A program made the translations under genes and the position numbers. 64,000 nt of DNA from Flavobacterium sp. CF136 (GTDB lineage Bacteria; Bacteroidota; Bacteroidia; Flavobacteriales; Flavobacteriaceae), in NCBI RefSeq assembly GCF_000282055.1, contig NZ_AKJZ01000045.1:1-64000 (forward strand), written 5' to 3'. Below the pieces are notes generated by a model. The model was not told where the DNA came from. It saw only the letters and a list, made by a program, of their open reading frames with translations, and searched no databases. Below are positions 1 through 6,980 of the stretch, piece after piece. How positions within the stretch are numbered: position 1 is the stretch's first letter; each line of letters begins with the position of its first letter.

Positions 1-32
1 AATTAAACCTTTACAGAAAATGACAAATAAAA

Positions 33-1682
33 CTATTTCCCAGTTTCAATAAATACCAAAGCACGTTCTAAAACCTCATCTTTTCCTGCCTGAATTCCTT
101 TTATGGTTGGTTTTACTTCAATGTCCGGAACTATACCGATTCTTTGTGTTTCACGACGATCTGGATAATAAACACCAATTCCTGTATATCTGGTATGAAA
201 TTTTTTAAAATCAATATCTATTGCATTTCCATCCGTCCCTGCCGTTTGACTTCCGATAATTGTTGTGTTGCCTGCCGTTTGGAAACACATAGCCGTCCAT
301 TCTGACTGACTTATTGACTTTTCATTTAGCAATACAATAACTTTTCCTTTATAATTATCTTTGTTTTCAAATCCAGCTTTTCTTCCTTCTGTTGTCCAAA
401 CATATCGACCCGGATAATTAAGACAAGGCATGGTGTAAATACAAAATTCTTTTGCATGCGGATTTAAAAAATTAGAAATCGACTCGTACGTTTCCTTTGG
501 ATAATTTCTCATATCAAAAACAATTGCTTTTGTGGATTTTAAAGCTTCAATCATATCTGGAACATGTCTGTCCTTTATTACACCCATGTCGACATAACCA
601 ATATTATTATCCAGAAGTTTAAATTTTTCCTTTTTTTTAATAGCTCCTTTCTTAAATTCATTTCTGTGAGAATCATGATAATTATACCACGTCATTGTTT
701 TTGTAATGTACTTGTCATCTTTTAAAAACTCTACTTTCACAGTATCCGAATTGCTTAATAAAATTTTCTCAACCAACTTGTCTAAATATTTAGGCTCATT
801 CGAAGCGGAAATCAAATCTCTATTTTCTAAGATAATCTCTCTTATTGTTTTATCATTTATTTTAGTAATTACATCACCAATTTTTATATCATCTGCCTGA
901 GCCAAACTATCGCCCAAAATTGCTGTAACGACCATTTTTTCATTAATTATCTTTCCGTCAGCGGGAAAATATCTCCTAATTTCAGAACTTGACGGAGAAG
1001 GATATATATAAAACTCAACATGGCCGTCATTGAGTTTACTCGACAATTTTCTCATTATAATATAAAAATCGCTTTCGTTCTTAGCATCAATAACAAGTGG
1101 TAAGGTTTGCTCTAAACTCAAATCCCATTTTTGATCCATTACATATTTGTACGGAAAATAATATTCTATTAAATTCCAATAGGCAAACAACATTACTATT
1201 CTGGAGCTTTTATTATTATAATCAAGATCGAAGTAATTTTTCACATTTTTTAAAGCATCAAAACCCATCTCGAATTCCTCATTACTTTGAAATCTATTAT
1301 CTTCAATAAACTTCAGTTTCTTAGAAAGTTTTTTAGAAAACAACTTATTATTAAACCAACTTAAATCGAAATTTTCATCAAAATACTCAACATCTTTTGG
1401 TTGTACAATTGGTGCAATTTCTTTGACTGGCCCAAGATTATCAATCCAGTTTTCCAGAACTAATGAAAACTCTTCTTTGGTTTGAGCTTTTTCTATTTTT
1501 GGTAAAACATCAATAAGCTGCTGATCCCAATTAAATTCGCCATTGGCAACTTTTGGATGATAATATTTTAAGAAACCCCAGACTTTGCAGGTAGCAGTCA
1601 GTTTTTCGGTTTCAGAAATTTTGGTATTTCCAAATATGGTTTGAGAAAGTACAACAAGTAGTAACAGGGTAATTTTTTTCAT
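33..1682 (-). CDS. secreted S41 family (C-terminal processing type) peptidase
   Basis: Serine peptidase of the S41 family, probably exported to the periplasm or cell surface. The chosen ATG at 1682 gives 549 residues beginning with a signal peptide (MKKITLLLLVVLSQTIFG); a longer GTG-started frame to 1757 would bury that signal. The N-terminal 100 residues resemble the helical domain usual in Bacteroidota S41 proteins. A PDZ-like segment lies near residues 245-285 (IKIGDVITKINDKTI). The peptidase core follows, with the S41 serine region KSISQSEWTAM near residue 457 and QTAGTDGN near 480. It is transcribed in the same direction as the sigma/anti-sigma pair upstream but a strong hairpin at 1761-1789 separates them, so it is likely its own unit. 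The substrate is unknown. Family call is secure, specific role is not. Confidence 0.88.
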   Translation of the reverse strand: MKKITLLLLVVLSQTIFGNTKISETEKLTATCKVWGFLKYYHPKVANGEFNWDQQLIDVLPKIEKAQTKEEFSLVLENWIDNLGPVKEIAPIVQPKDVEYFDENFDLSWFNNKLFSKKLSKKLKFIEDNRFQSNEEFEMGFDALKNVKNYFDLDYNNKSSRIVMLFAYWNLIEYYFPYKYVMDQKWDLSLEQTLPLVIDAKNESDFYIIMRKLSSKLNDGHVEFYIYPSPSSSEIRRYFPADGKIINEKMVVTAILGDSLAQADDIKIGDVITKINDKTIREIILENRDLISASNEPKYLDKLVEKILLSNSDTVKVEFLKDDKYITKTMTWYNYHDSHRNEFKKGAIKKKEKFKLLDNNIGYVDMGVIKDRHVPDMIEALKSTKAIVFDMRNYPKETYESISNFLNPHAKEFCIYTMPCLNYPGRYVWTTEGRKAGFENKDNYKGKVIVLLNEKSISQSEWTAMCFQTAGNTTIIGSQTAGTDGNAIDIDFKKFHTRYTGIGVYYPDRRETQRIGIVPDIEVKPTIKGIQAGKDEVLERALVFIETGK

Positions 1683-1760
1683 GAAAAGAAGTTTCGTTTT
1701 TGGCAGATTAGATAAACCGAATTTAGATATTAAAATTTGATTTCTACTTTTTAGCACAAA

Positions 1761-1789
1761 AAAAGAGACAATGTGAATTTGTCTCTTTT
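1761..1789 (-). terminator. intrinsic terminator of the sigma/anti-sigma operon
   Basis: Perfect 11-bp arms (AAAAGAGACAA / TTGTCTCTTTT) around a 7-nt loop. Read on the minus strand the stem is followed by a run of seven T, just after the anti-sigma gene stop at 1821. Confidence 0.75.
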
Positions 1790-1820
1790 GTAATTTCTGT
1801 TTTTTTTTATGGTAGAAATT

Positions 1821-2546
1821 TTAATCCAACTCTTTCAACAATTTCTGAACCTGCTCTTCATTCTCGAAATCAGAAGGAATAGTCAATAAAATTTCTTTGC
1901 AGGCTTTATAGTTTTTTTGTTTTAATTTAGACAAAGCCAGGTTCCAGACTGCTTTATTTTTGTAGAGGGAAGTCCCCGATTTTAATTGGTTAAAAATAGC
2001 TTCCGCTTTCGAAAACTGATTCATTTCCAATAAGGAAATTCCATAAAAATATTGAATTTCAGCAGATTTATTATCTTTCAAAATGATTTCAAAAAGCGGA
2101 ATTGCCTTTTTATAATCTTTAGCATTGAAAGCTGTTTCTGCTTGTTTTAAAGTTACATTGACATCACCTCTTTCGGCAAAATAAGCTTGTTCCTGCTGAT
2201 TAAAATCTTCAAAATTTGGATTTGAATTCTGATTAAAAAAGAAAATCCCAATTAAAACAGCAACCGATGCTGCAGCAGCCACATACCATGGTTTAAGTTT
2301 AATTACTTTTGCTTCAGACGATTTGAAATGTGCTTTAGAAATAGTTTTAAGGTTTGATTTAAAAGCTTCACGCTCTTCTTCAATCCCAAATTTATTTGCC
2401 AGTTGAAAATGCATTTCTCTAAAAGTTTCAAACGAAGAAGCAAACGATTTATCTTCCGCCAATTGGCGTTCAAAATCTTTTTTGTCTTCAATTGTCATTT
2501 CATTTTGAAGATACTGATCAAACAATATGTATTTTTCTTCGTTCAT
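1821..2546 (-). CDS. membrane anti-sigma-type protein with periplasmic TPR domain
   Basis: 241 residues. An acidic, helical cytoplasmic part (residues 1-84) precedes one transmembrane helix around 86-105 (WYVAAAASVAVLIGIFFF). The C-terminal part has TPR-like pairs (KDYKKAIPLFEIILKDN; NQFSKAEAIFNQL). The gene starts 13 bases after the end of the ECF sigma gene, so the two are co-transcribed. That pairing and the topology suggest it holds the sigma factor at the inner membrane and senses something through the TPR domain. No FecR or zinc-finger (ZAS) signature is visible, so the anti-sigma role is inferred from context and architecture. It could instead be a general TPR adaptor. Confidence 0.7.
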   Translation of the reverse strand: MNEEKYILFDQYLQNEMTIEDKKDFERQLAEDKSFASSFETFREMHFQLANKFGIEEEREAFKSNLKTISKAHFKSSEAKVIKLKPWYVAAAASVAVLIGIFFFNQNSNPNFEDFNQQEQAYFAERGDVNVTLKQAETAFNAKDYKKAIPLFEIILKDNKSAEIQYFYGISLLEMNQFSKAEAIFNQLKSGTSLYKNKAVWNLALSKLKQKNYKACKEILLTIPSDFENEEQVQKLLKELD

Positions 2547-2559
2547 GATGGGGTTCTTT

Positions 2560-3132
2560 TTAACGATTTATAGAATTGGCTTCCTGAATCCACTGCGTTA
2601 ACTGTCCTACGCACAACGATTTCTTTTTACGGACATAACCATAGGTTACATTGAGCTTTTCGGCTACTTCTTCCATGGTTTTAAGCGTAAAACTCCATTG
2701 TAAAAGTTCTTTGCATTTATCCCCTAACTTTTGAAACATCATATCAAAAAGCTGCTGTTTTTCATCGAAAGCTTCGGTTTGTAAAACCATTTCCTGAGTT
2801 GATTCTTTTATAGATGCCAAATCCTCGTTGATTGTTACCCCTTTATTTGATGTTTTTTTCAATTCATTCAACCATCTCCTTTTACACAGCAAAAAGAAAT
2901 AGGCATCAAACGGACAAGTCAGCTGCAGCGTATTGGCTTTTGCCTGATTAAAAAGTACAATCATGACCTCCTGAACAACATCCTGCGCCTGATCTTCATC
3001 TCCCGAGTTGTTCTTTATAAAGTAAACAACTTTAGGAACAAACTTTTTATAAATAGACTGAATTACTGCCGAATTATTATTCGCCAGTCCTTCGATATAC
3101 ATTTGGTCAGGATGAATTGTCTGTTTTTCCAT
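2560..3132 (-). CDS. ECF-type RNA polymerase sigma factor
   Basis: 190 residues, the usual size for an extracytoplasmic-function sigma factor. Region 2 is visible at about residues 25-95, with the core-binding helix around DEDQAQDVVQEVMIVLFNQ. Region 4 is at about 130-180 and carries the helix-turn-helix KTMEEVAEKLNVTYGYVRKK. The basic tract YVRKKKSLCVGQLTQW would contact the -35 element. It is followed directly by the TPR anti-sigma-like gene. Divergent to it lie a small membrane protein and a lipoprotein gene, each preceded by copies of a shared two-block motif (3188-3681) that is the likely target promoter. The class is certain; the stimulus is not known. Confidence 0.92.
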   Translation of the reverse strand: MEKQTIHPDQMYIEGLANNNSAVIQSIYKKFVPKVVYFIKNNSGDEDQAQDVVQEVMIVLFNQAKANTLQLTCPFDAYFFLLCKRRWLNELKKTSNKGVTINEDLASIKESTQEMVLQTEAFDEKQQLFDMMFQKLGDKCKELLQWSFTLKTMEEVAEKLNVTYGYVRKKKSLCVGQLTQWIQEANSINR

Positions 3133-3187
3133 ATTAAAAATTATCAGCTAAAGTAAAAAAAAGAATCTGAAAAAAAATCAAAGGAGA

Positions 3188-3218
3188 GGGGTAACAATTA
3201 TAAAAACAAATTGATATA
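3188..3218 (+). promoter_or_regulatory. putative ECF promoter motif, copy A
   Basis: GGGGTAACAAT, ten bases, then AATTGATATA. It matches copies B and C in both blocks and in exact spacing. It points at the small membrane protein gene starting at 3259 and lies between that gene and the divergent sigma factor. G-rich/AAC -35 blocks are common in ECF promoters, which is why I read it as a sigma target. Confidence 0.6.
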
Positions 3219-3258
3219 GCCTAACAAATGTTTTTTTAAGAATCAAAATCACATCAAA

Positions 3259-3558
3259 ATGAAAAGTTATCAATTTACAACCGAGAAAGATTTTGCCAAA
3301 TTCCAGGAAACGCTTTCAGCCAAAATCCGTAACGGATTTGTCATAATAGAACGTAATGATAAACTGCCGTATGTTGTTTTAAGCAAAGCCAAAAAACAAA
3401 TGGACCCTTCATTTCATCTGGCTTTGGTTTTTATAACTCTGGGGCTTTGGTCAATCGTCTGGTTTTATATACTGATTAAACTTTCAGGTAATAAAGAAAT
3501 ACTTGTTGCCCTTGATGAAGACGGAAATGTTTTTGAAGAAAAATGCCTCTCCAAATAA
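3259..3558 (+). CDS. small single-pass membrane protein, unknown function
   Basis: 99 residues with no family that I recognise with confidence. The first 50 residues are soluble and charged. A single transmembrane helix spans about 52-73 (HLALVFITLGLWSIVWFYIL), followed by a short tail KEILVALDEDGNVFEE. The gene lies divergent to the ECF sigma factor and directly downstream of motif copy A (3188-3218). It therefore looks like a member of the sigma factor's regulon and possibly a sensor or immunity-like membrane component. The start is supported by ATG and by the motif ending 40 bases upstream. The function is open. Confidence 0.75.
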   Translation: MKSYQFTTEKDFAKFQETLSAKIRNGFVIIERNDKLPYVVLSKAKKQMDPSFHLALVFITLGLWSIVWFYILIKLSGNKEILVALDEDGNVFEEKCLSK

Positions 3559-3581
3559 ATTTTAAAAAAAAATTAAAAACA

Positions 3582-3612
3582 GGGGTAACAATTTAAAAAG
3601 CCAATTGATATA
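3582..3612 (+). promoter_or_regulatory. putative ECF promoter motif, copy B
   Basis: GGGGTAACAAT, ten bases, AATTGATATA. Same blocks and spacing as copies A and C. It lies upstream of the lipoprotein gene at 3764 and is preceded by an A/T-rich stretch (AAATAAATTTTAAAAA) also found before copy C. Confidence 0.6.
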
Positions 3613-3650
3613 ACCATATAAAAAGGATTAGAAAATAAATTTTAAAAACA

Positions 3651-3681
3651 AGGGTAACAATATCAAACCCGAATTGATATA
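3651..3681 (+). promoter_or_regulatory. putative ECF promoter motif, copy C
   Basis: AGGGTAACAAT, ten bases, AATTGATATA, 83 bases before the lipoprotein start codon. Copies B and C together form an imperfect tandem duplication of about 70 bp including their upstream A/T tract. This gives the lipoprotein gene two promoter-like elements. Confidence 0.6.
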
Positions 3682-3722
3682 AGAATACAAAAACGATAAT
3701 TAACAACCGGAATCTGAAACCA

Positions 3723-3738
3723 CTTGAAATTTTTCAAG
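3723..3738. promoter_or_regulatory. 16-bp palindrome in lipoprotein gene leader
   Basis: CTTGAAATTTTTCAAG reads as 7-bp perfect arms around TT, 26 bases before the ATG at 3764. It could be an operator or an RNA hairpin in the leader. No second copy was noticed. Confidence 0.35.
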
Positions 3739-3763
3739 ACAGATTTATAAAAAATTAGAAATC

Positions 3764-4744
3764 ATGAACACAAATTTTAAAAAAATCGGATTATTATTTT
3801 TAGCAATCGCAACATTTGTAAGCTGTGATGACAGTGATGGAGATAATACAGTTACGCCACCATCATCAACAGAATTTGCTGCTGTCAGAGATGAAGCTTT
3901 GGCAGGAAAAACACAACATTTTACGGCAACAGCCGGAGCAGGAGTTATCACGCTTACATCTGCAAAAGGAGTTAAAATCAATATCAACGGAAGTTGTCTG
4001 ACTAAAGCAGGAAATGCCGTAACCGGAGCAATCGATATTGAATATGTAGAGCTTTTTGACAAAGGCGATATGCTTGTAACCAATAAACCAACCATGGGTT
4101 TAATGGCTGACGGAAACAAAAACTTATTAATTTCAGGTGGTGAATTTTTCATCAAAGCCACACAAGGCGGACAAGCATTAGCTACTACATGCAGCATCAA
4201 TCTGTTGGTACCAACAAATTTAACAGGAGGTTTGGACAATGCCATGACACTATGGTTTGGAAACACTGAGGATGCAGACGATTTAGTTTGGAGAGAAGCC
4301 AAAGATGGTGCTGACGGTACCGGAGGAAAAGGCGGTGTTCAGGGTGAAGGAAACAATTATTATGTAACATTTGGAAATTTTGGATGGACAAACGTTGATA
4401 AATTCTACAGTGATCCAAGACCTAAAACTACTATACTTGTTGATGCTCCCGAAGGTTACGACAATGATAATTGTGCGATTTATTTATCATACGATGGAGA
4501 AGGGCAAAATGCTTTAGCAAAATTAGATACTTATACAGCAGCAGGATTATTCAGCGAGCACTACGGACAAATCCCGGTTGGATTGGCTTGTCACATCATT
4601 TTTGCCACAGAAGATAATGGTCAATGGCGTTATGCAATCAAAGGTGTAACAATAGCTGCAAACCAAACCTACAGCTTTACTTTAGCAGAAACAACAGTCG
4701 GCAGCGAAGCTCAACTGGTAGCCGCAATCAATGCTATTCAGTAA
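3764..4744 (+). CDS. putative lipoprotein, unknown function
   Basis: 326 residues starting with a lipoprotein signal whose lipobox is FVSC, with Cys21 as the lipidated residue, followed by acidic residues (DDSDGDN) as often seen in Bacteroidota surface lipoproteins. The rest is rich in Gly, Thr and Asn and is predicted beta-rich (HFTATAGAGVITLTSAKGV; NGSCLTKAGNAVTGAIDIEY). I do not recognise a catalytic motif. It carries two upstream copies of the candidate ECF promoter and its own strong terminator at 4765-4796. It is therefore probably the most directly controlled product of the sigma factor, perhaps the envelope ligand or sensor partner of the CHAT protein downstream. Function is unassigned. 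Confidence 0.8.
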   Translation: MNTNFKKIGLLFLAIATFVSCDDSDGDNTVTPPSSTEFAAVRDEALAGKTQHFTATAGAGVITLTSAKGVKININGSCLTKAGNAVTGAIDIEYVELFDKGDMLVTNKPTMGLMADGNKNLLISGGEFFIKATQGGQALATTCSINLLVPTNLTGGLDNAMTLWFGNTEDADDLVWREAKDGADGTGGKGGVQGEGNNYYVTFGNFGWTNVDKFYSDPRPKTTILVDAPEGYDNDNCAIYLSYDGEGQNALAKLDTYTAAGLFSEHYGQIPVGLACHIIFATEDNGQWRYAIKGVTIAANQTYSFTLAETTVGSEAQLVAAINAIQ

Positions 4745-4764
4745 CTTACAAATACTTTTTTAAG

Positions 4765-4796
4765 AAAAAGTGATGATTTGCTCATCACTTTTTTTT
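4765..4796 (+). terminator. intrinsic terminator after the lipoprotein gene
   Basis: 12-bp perfect arms (AAAAAGTGATGA / TCATCACTTTTT) with a 5-nt loop and a T-run, 20 bases after the stop codon. Confidence 0.8.
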
Positions 4797-4844
4797 ACAT
4801 TTAAACCTGTTTTAAATTGATTCTGATGATTTTCAGAAGCTAAT

Positions 4845-4910
4845 CCTGCTGTCCGTTGTATCTTTTATGCCGAACTCCGGCACAAAAGGATGCCACTTCC
4901 ATCAGGGCTA
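4845..4910 (-). repeat. 66-nt interspersed structured repeat, copy 1
   Basis: On the minus strand this reads TAGCCCTGATGGAAGTGGCA, TCCTTTT, a hairpin (TGCCG-gagtt-CGGCA), then AAAAGATACAACGGACAGCAGG in sense. A second copy of the same length is at 40853-40918. It lies just before the ATG of the PKD protein, so a longer start for that gene would translate repeat sequence. Confidence 0.7.
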
Positions 4911-4925
4911 AAAACCTCTCTAGTT

Positions 4926-6881
4926 ATGAAACCACCACTACTATCTGTTTTATTTGCTCTGTTTTCAATTGTCTCCTTCTCGCAAATCAAAGTAAAAGAC
5001 ACCATAACCCGAAGAGCCAATATCATTTACAACCAAAACGGAAATCAGGTTACTTTTAAACCCGAAACTCCGCCCTTAATTCCGATTGCGGGTGCTCCAA
5101 AACCAAGTTATTCGTATTTATGGGAACTGGGCGACGGTCATTTCAGTAAAGAAGCCGAACCAAAACATGTTTACAAAAACAAAGGAACTTATACCACCCG
5201 ACTTGCCGTAACCAATAATTACGACAACGGAAAACCTCCGGCTACACGCCCAAAAAAAGTGGCTGTAAATGACATAACCGATACTAATTACAAAGATATT
5301 GCATCAATTGCCGATCAAAACGGATTCGAAATCCTGAAAAATTGCGACCCAATTCCGGAACAGGAAATGGTCGTTGTAGTGGGTTATCAAAATTTAGAGA
5401 ACTATGTTTCCAGCGGTAAGCTGTATCTTTTTTATAACGAAAAACAATTCAAAAGCAATAATTTCGAATTAGTCGATTTTAGAACGTATGCCAACGAACG
5501 CGAAATAAAAGAAAACATTGTCGCAGCTGTTGACGATCTTGATGACACCAAAAATTATCTGGCTTCAGCCGACAACACTTTAAAAATAAAAAAATACCGA
5601 AACACAACTACCGAAGAAGATCTCGATGCATCATTATCAGACGCCCATAAAACCTATCATAATGTTTCTGTTTTAGAATTTGACGATGTCAATCCCGGTG
5701 AAACCCATAATGTTTTTTATACTTTTAAAACTACACCCGAAATGATTAAGGATACCAGCGCAACGGTAACTATGCGAGGGATATTTGTTCCAAACCGAAG
5801 TTTTAAAAACCATAAAATAAAAAACCTCGAAATGGAAATCGTAACCTCTCACGATCCTAATAAAATGGGGTCTAACGGAAGTTTAATCAACTATCGTCTG
5901 GTACGGTTTAAAAGAGTAAAATTTAAAACTCGTTTTCAGAATAATGGCGAAGGACCAGCAAGGATGATTCGCTTAGAAACCGATATTCCGGATATGTTTG
6001 ATAAAAAAACATTTCAAATTGAAGGCATGTATCCTGAATGCCCAATTTGTCCAAAAGGCGAAGAACCAACCGTAAGCTGTTTGGATACGATTATCAAACA
6101 AAAACAAATTTTCTTTACGTTTAAAAATATTTATTTACCTGGAAGTGAACAAAAAAATGTACATGAAAAAGACTCAACCAAAGGTTTTGTCCGGTATTCA
6201 ATGAAATTCAACGAAGACTTTCATAAAGTAAACACCAGAAGCAGAACGGCAATTATTTTCGACAAAAATGAACCTATTATTACCAACTACGCCACTACCC
6301 GATTTTTACCAGGAATATCGATTGGTGTTAAAGCCGGATATAATTTCTATCCTAATTTAGATAATTCGACCAGTTATTTTGTTGGTGCAACTATTTCACC
6401 TTTCAAGTCGTATCGCTTTTACTGGCAGGCAGAATGGGTCAATAGCTTAAATAAATATGATAGTTCGGTTAATGTAGTTGATGAAACAATTACCAATGCA
6501 AACGGTGTAAAACAAAGACAGCGTACCACTACAAGTACCGAAAACAAAAGTGTCAATTGGGAAGTCCCGGTTCTTATTCGCTACAACATTAACAACTACA
6601 TAGGAATTGGTGCCGGTTTTCAAACTAACATAAATGTTTCGCAAGAGCAGAATCAGAGTAGACGAATAGACCTTTTTGAGGGTGATTCGGATAAACTCAT
6701 AATTAGCACAAGAACAGAATCAAACTCAGCTAAAAACTCATTGACAAATTTAAAAACAGGGCTTTTATTCGATTTAACAGCCGGATTTGCCAGAATTGGC
6801 CCAAGTCTGGGGGCGCGTTATGTAATTAATTTTGAACAGAATTTTAATTATTTCCAGTTTTATGGAATTTGGAAATTTTAA
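4926..6881 (+). CDS. exported PKD-domain protein with C-terminal outer-membrane beta-barrel
   Basis: 651 residues from the ATG at 4926. This start gives a clean signal peptide (MKPPLLSVLFALFSIVSFSQ), while the upstream ATG at 4890 lies in the 66-nt repeat. A PKD domain covers about 40-110, with the hallmark YLWELGDGHFS and a following HVYKNKGTYTTRLAV. The middle third is beta-rich and contains RFQNNGEGPARMIRLETDI, similar to adhesin-like repeats of Flavobacteria. Residues from about 475 alternate polar and hydrophobic strands and end in phenylalanine (YGIWKF), typical of outer-membrane barrels. It precedes the CHAT protein by 99 bases. It may be the cell-surface part of the sigma/CHAT locus. 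Role inferred, topology reasonably clear. Confidence 0.75.
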   Translation: MKPPLLSVLFALFSIVSFSQIKVKDTITRRANIIYNQNGNQVTFKPETPPLIPIAGAPKPSYSYLWELGDGHFSKEAEPKHVYKNKGTYTTRLAVTNNYDNGKPPATRPKKVAVNDITDTNYKDIASIADQNGFEILKNCDPIPEQEMVVVVGYQNLENYVSSGKLYLFYNEKQFKSNNFELVDFRTYANEREIKENIVAAVDDLDDTKNYLASADNTLKIKKYRNTTTEEDLDASLSDAHKTYHNVSVLEFDDVNPGETHNVFYTFKTTPEMIKDTSATVTMRGIFVPNRSFKNHKIKNLEMEIVTSHDPNKMGSNGSLINYRLVRFKRVKFKTRFQNNGEGPARMIRLETDIPDMFDKKTFQIEGMYPECPICPKGEEPTVSCLDTIIKQKQIFFTFKNIYLPGSEQKNVHEKDSTKGFVRYSMKFNEDFHKVNTRSRTAIIFDKNEPIITNYATTRFLPGISIGVKAGYNFYPNLDNSTSYFVGATISPFKSYRFYWQAEWVNSLNKYDSSVNVVDETITNANGVKQRQRTTTSTENKSVNWEVPVLIRYNINNYIGIGAGFQTNINVSQEQNQSRRIDLFEGDSDKLIISTRTESNSAKNSLTNLKTGLLFDLTAGFARIGPSLGARYVINFEQNFNYFQFYGIWKF

Positions 6882-6890
6882 AATTCAAAT

Positions 6891-6955
6891 GTCACCCTGA
6901 GCGGAATCGAAGGCTTCATAATTGAAAAGGTCTTCGACTCCGCTCAGACGGACAC
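6891..6955 (+). repeat. palindromic intergenic repeat (GTCGAAG/CTTCGAC type)
   Basis: Arms GAGCGGAATCGAAG and CTTCGACTCCGCTC pair with a small internal mismatch around a loop of about 19 nt; outer GTC/GAC bases extend it. Repeats of this kind are frequent between Flavobacterium genes, from memory. It fills the gap between the PKD and CHAT genes and may stabilise the upstream mRNA end. Confidence 0.65.
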
Positions 6956-6980
6956 TTCACAATACTATTCCAACTATAAT

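Noticed and set aside
3745-4302. 185-codon open frame on the minus strand
   Set aside because: It lies fully opposite the lipoprotein gene, which has a lipobox, promoter motifs and terminator; the antisense product is low-complexity Pro/Val/Ala-rich without family features.
4890-4925. Upstream ATG for the PKD protein
   Set aside because: It starts in the 66-nt interspersed repeat and would put a polar segment before the signal peptide that begins at 4926.
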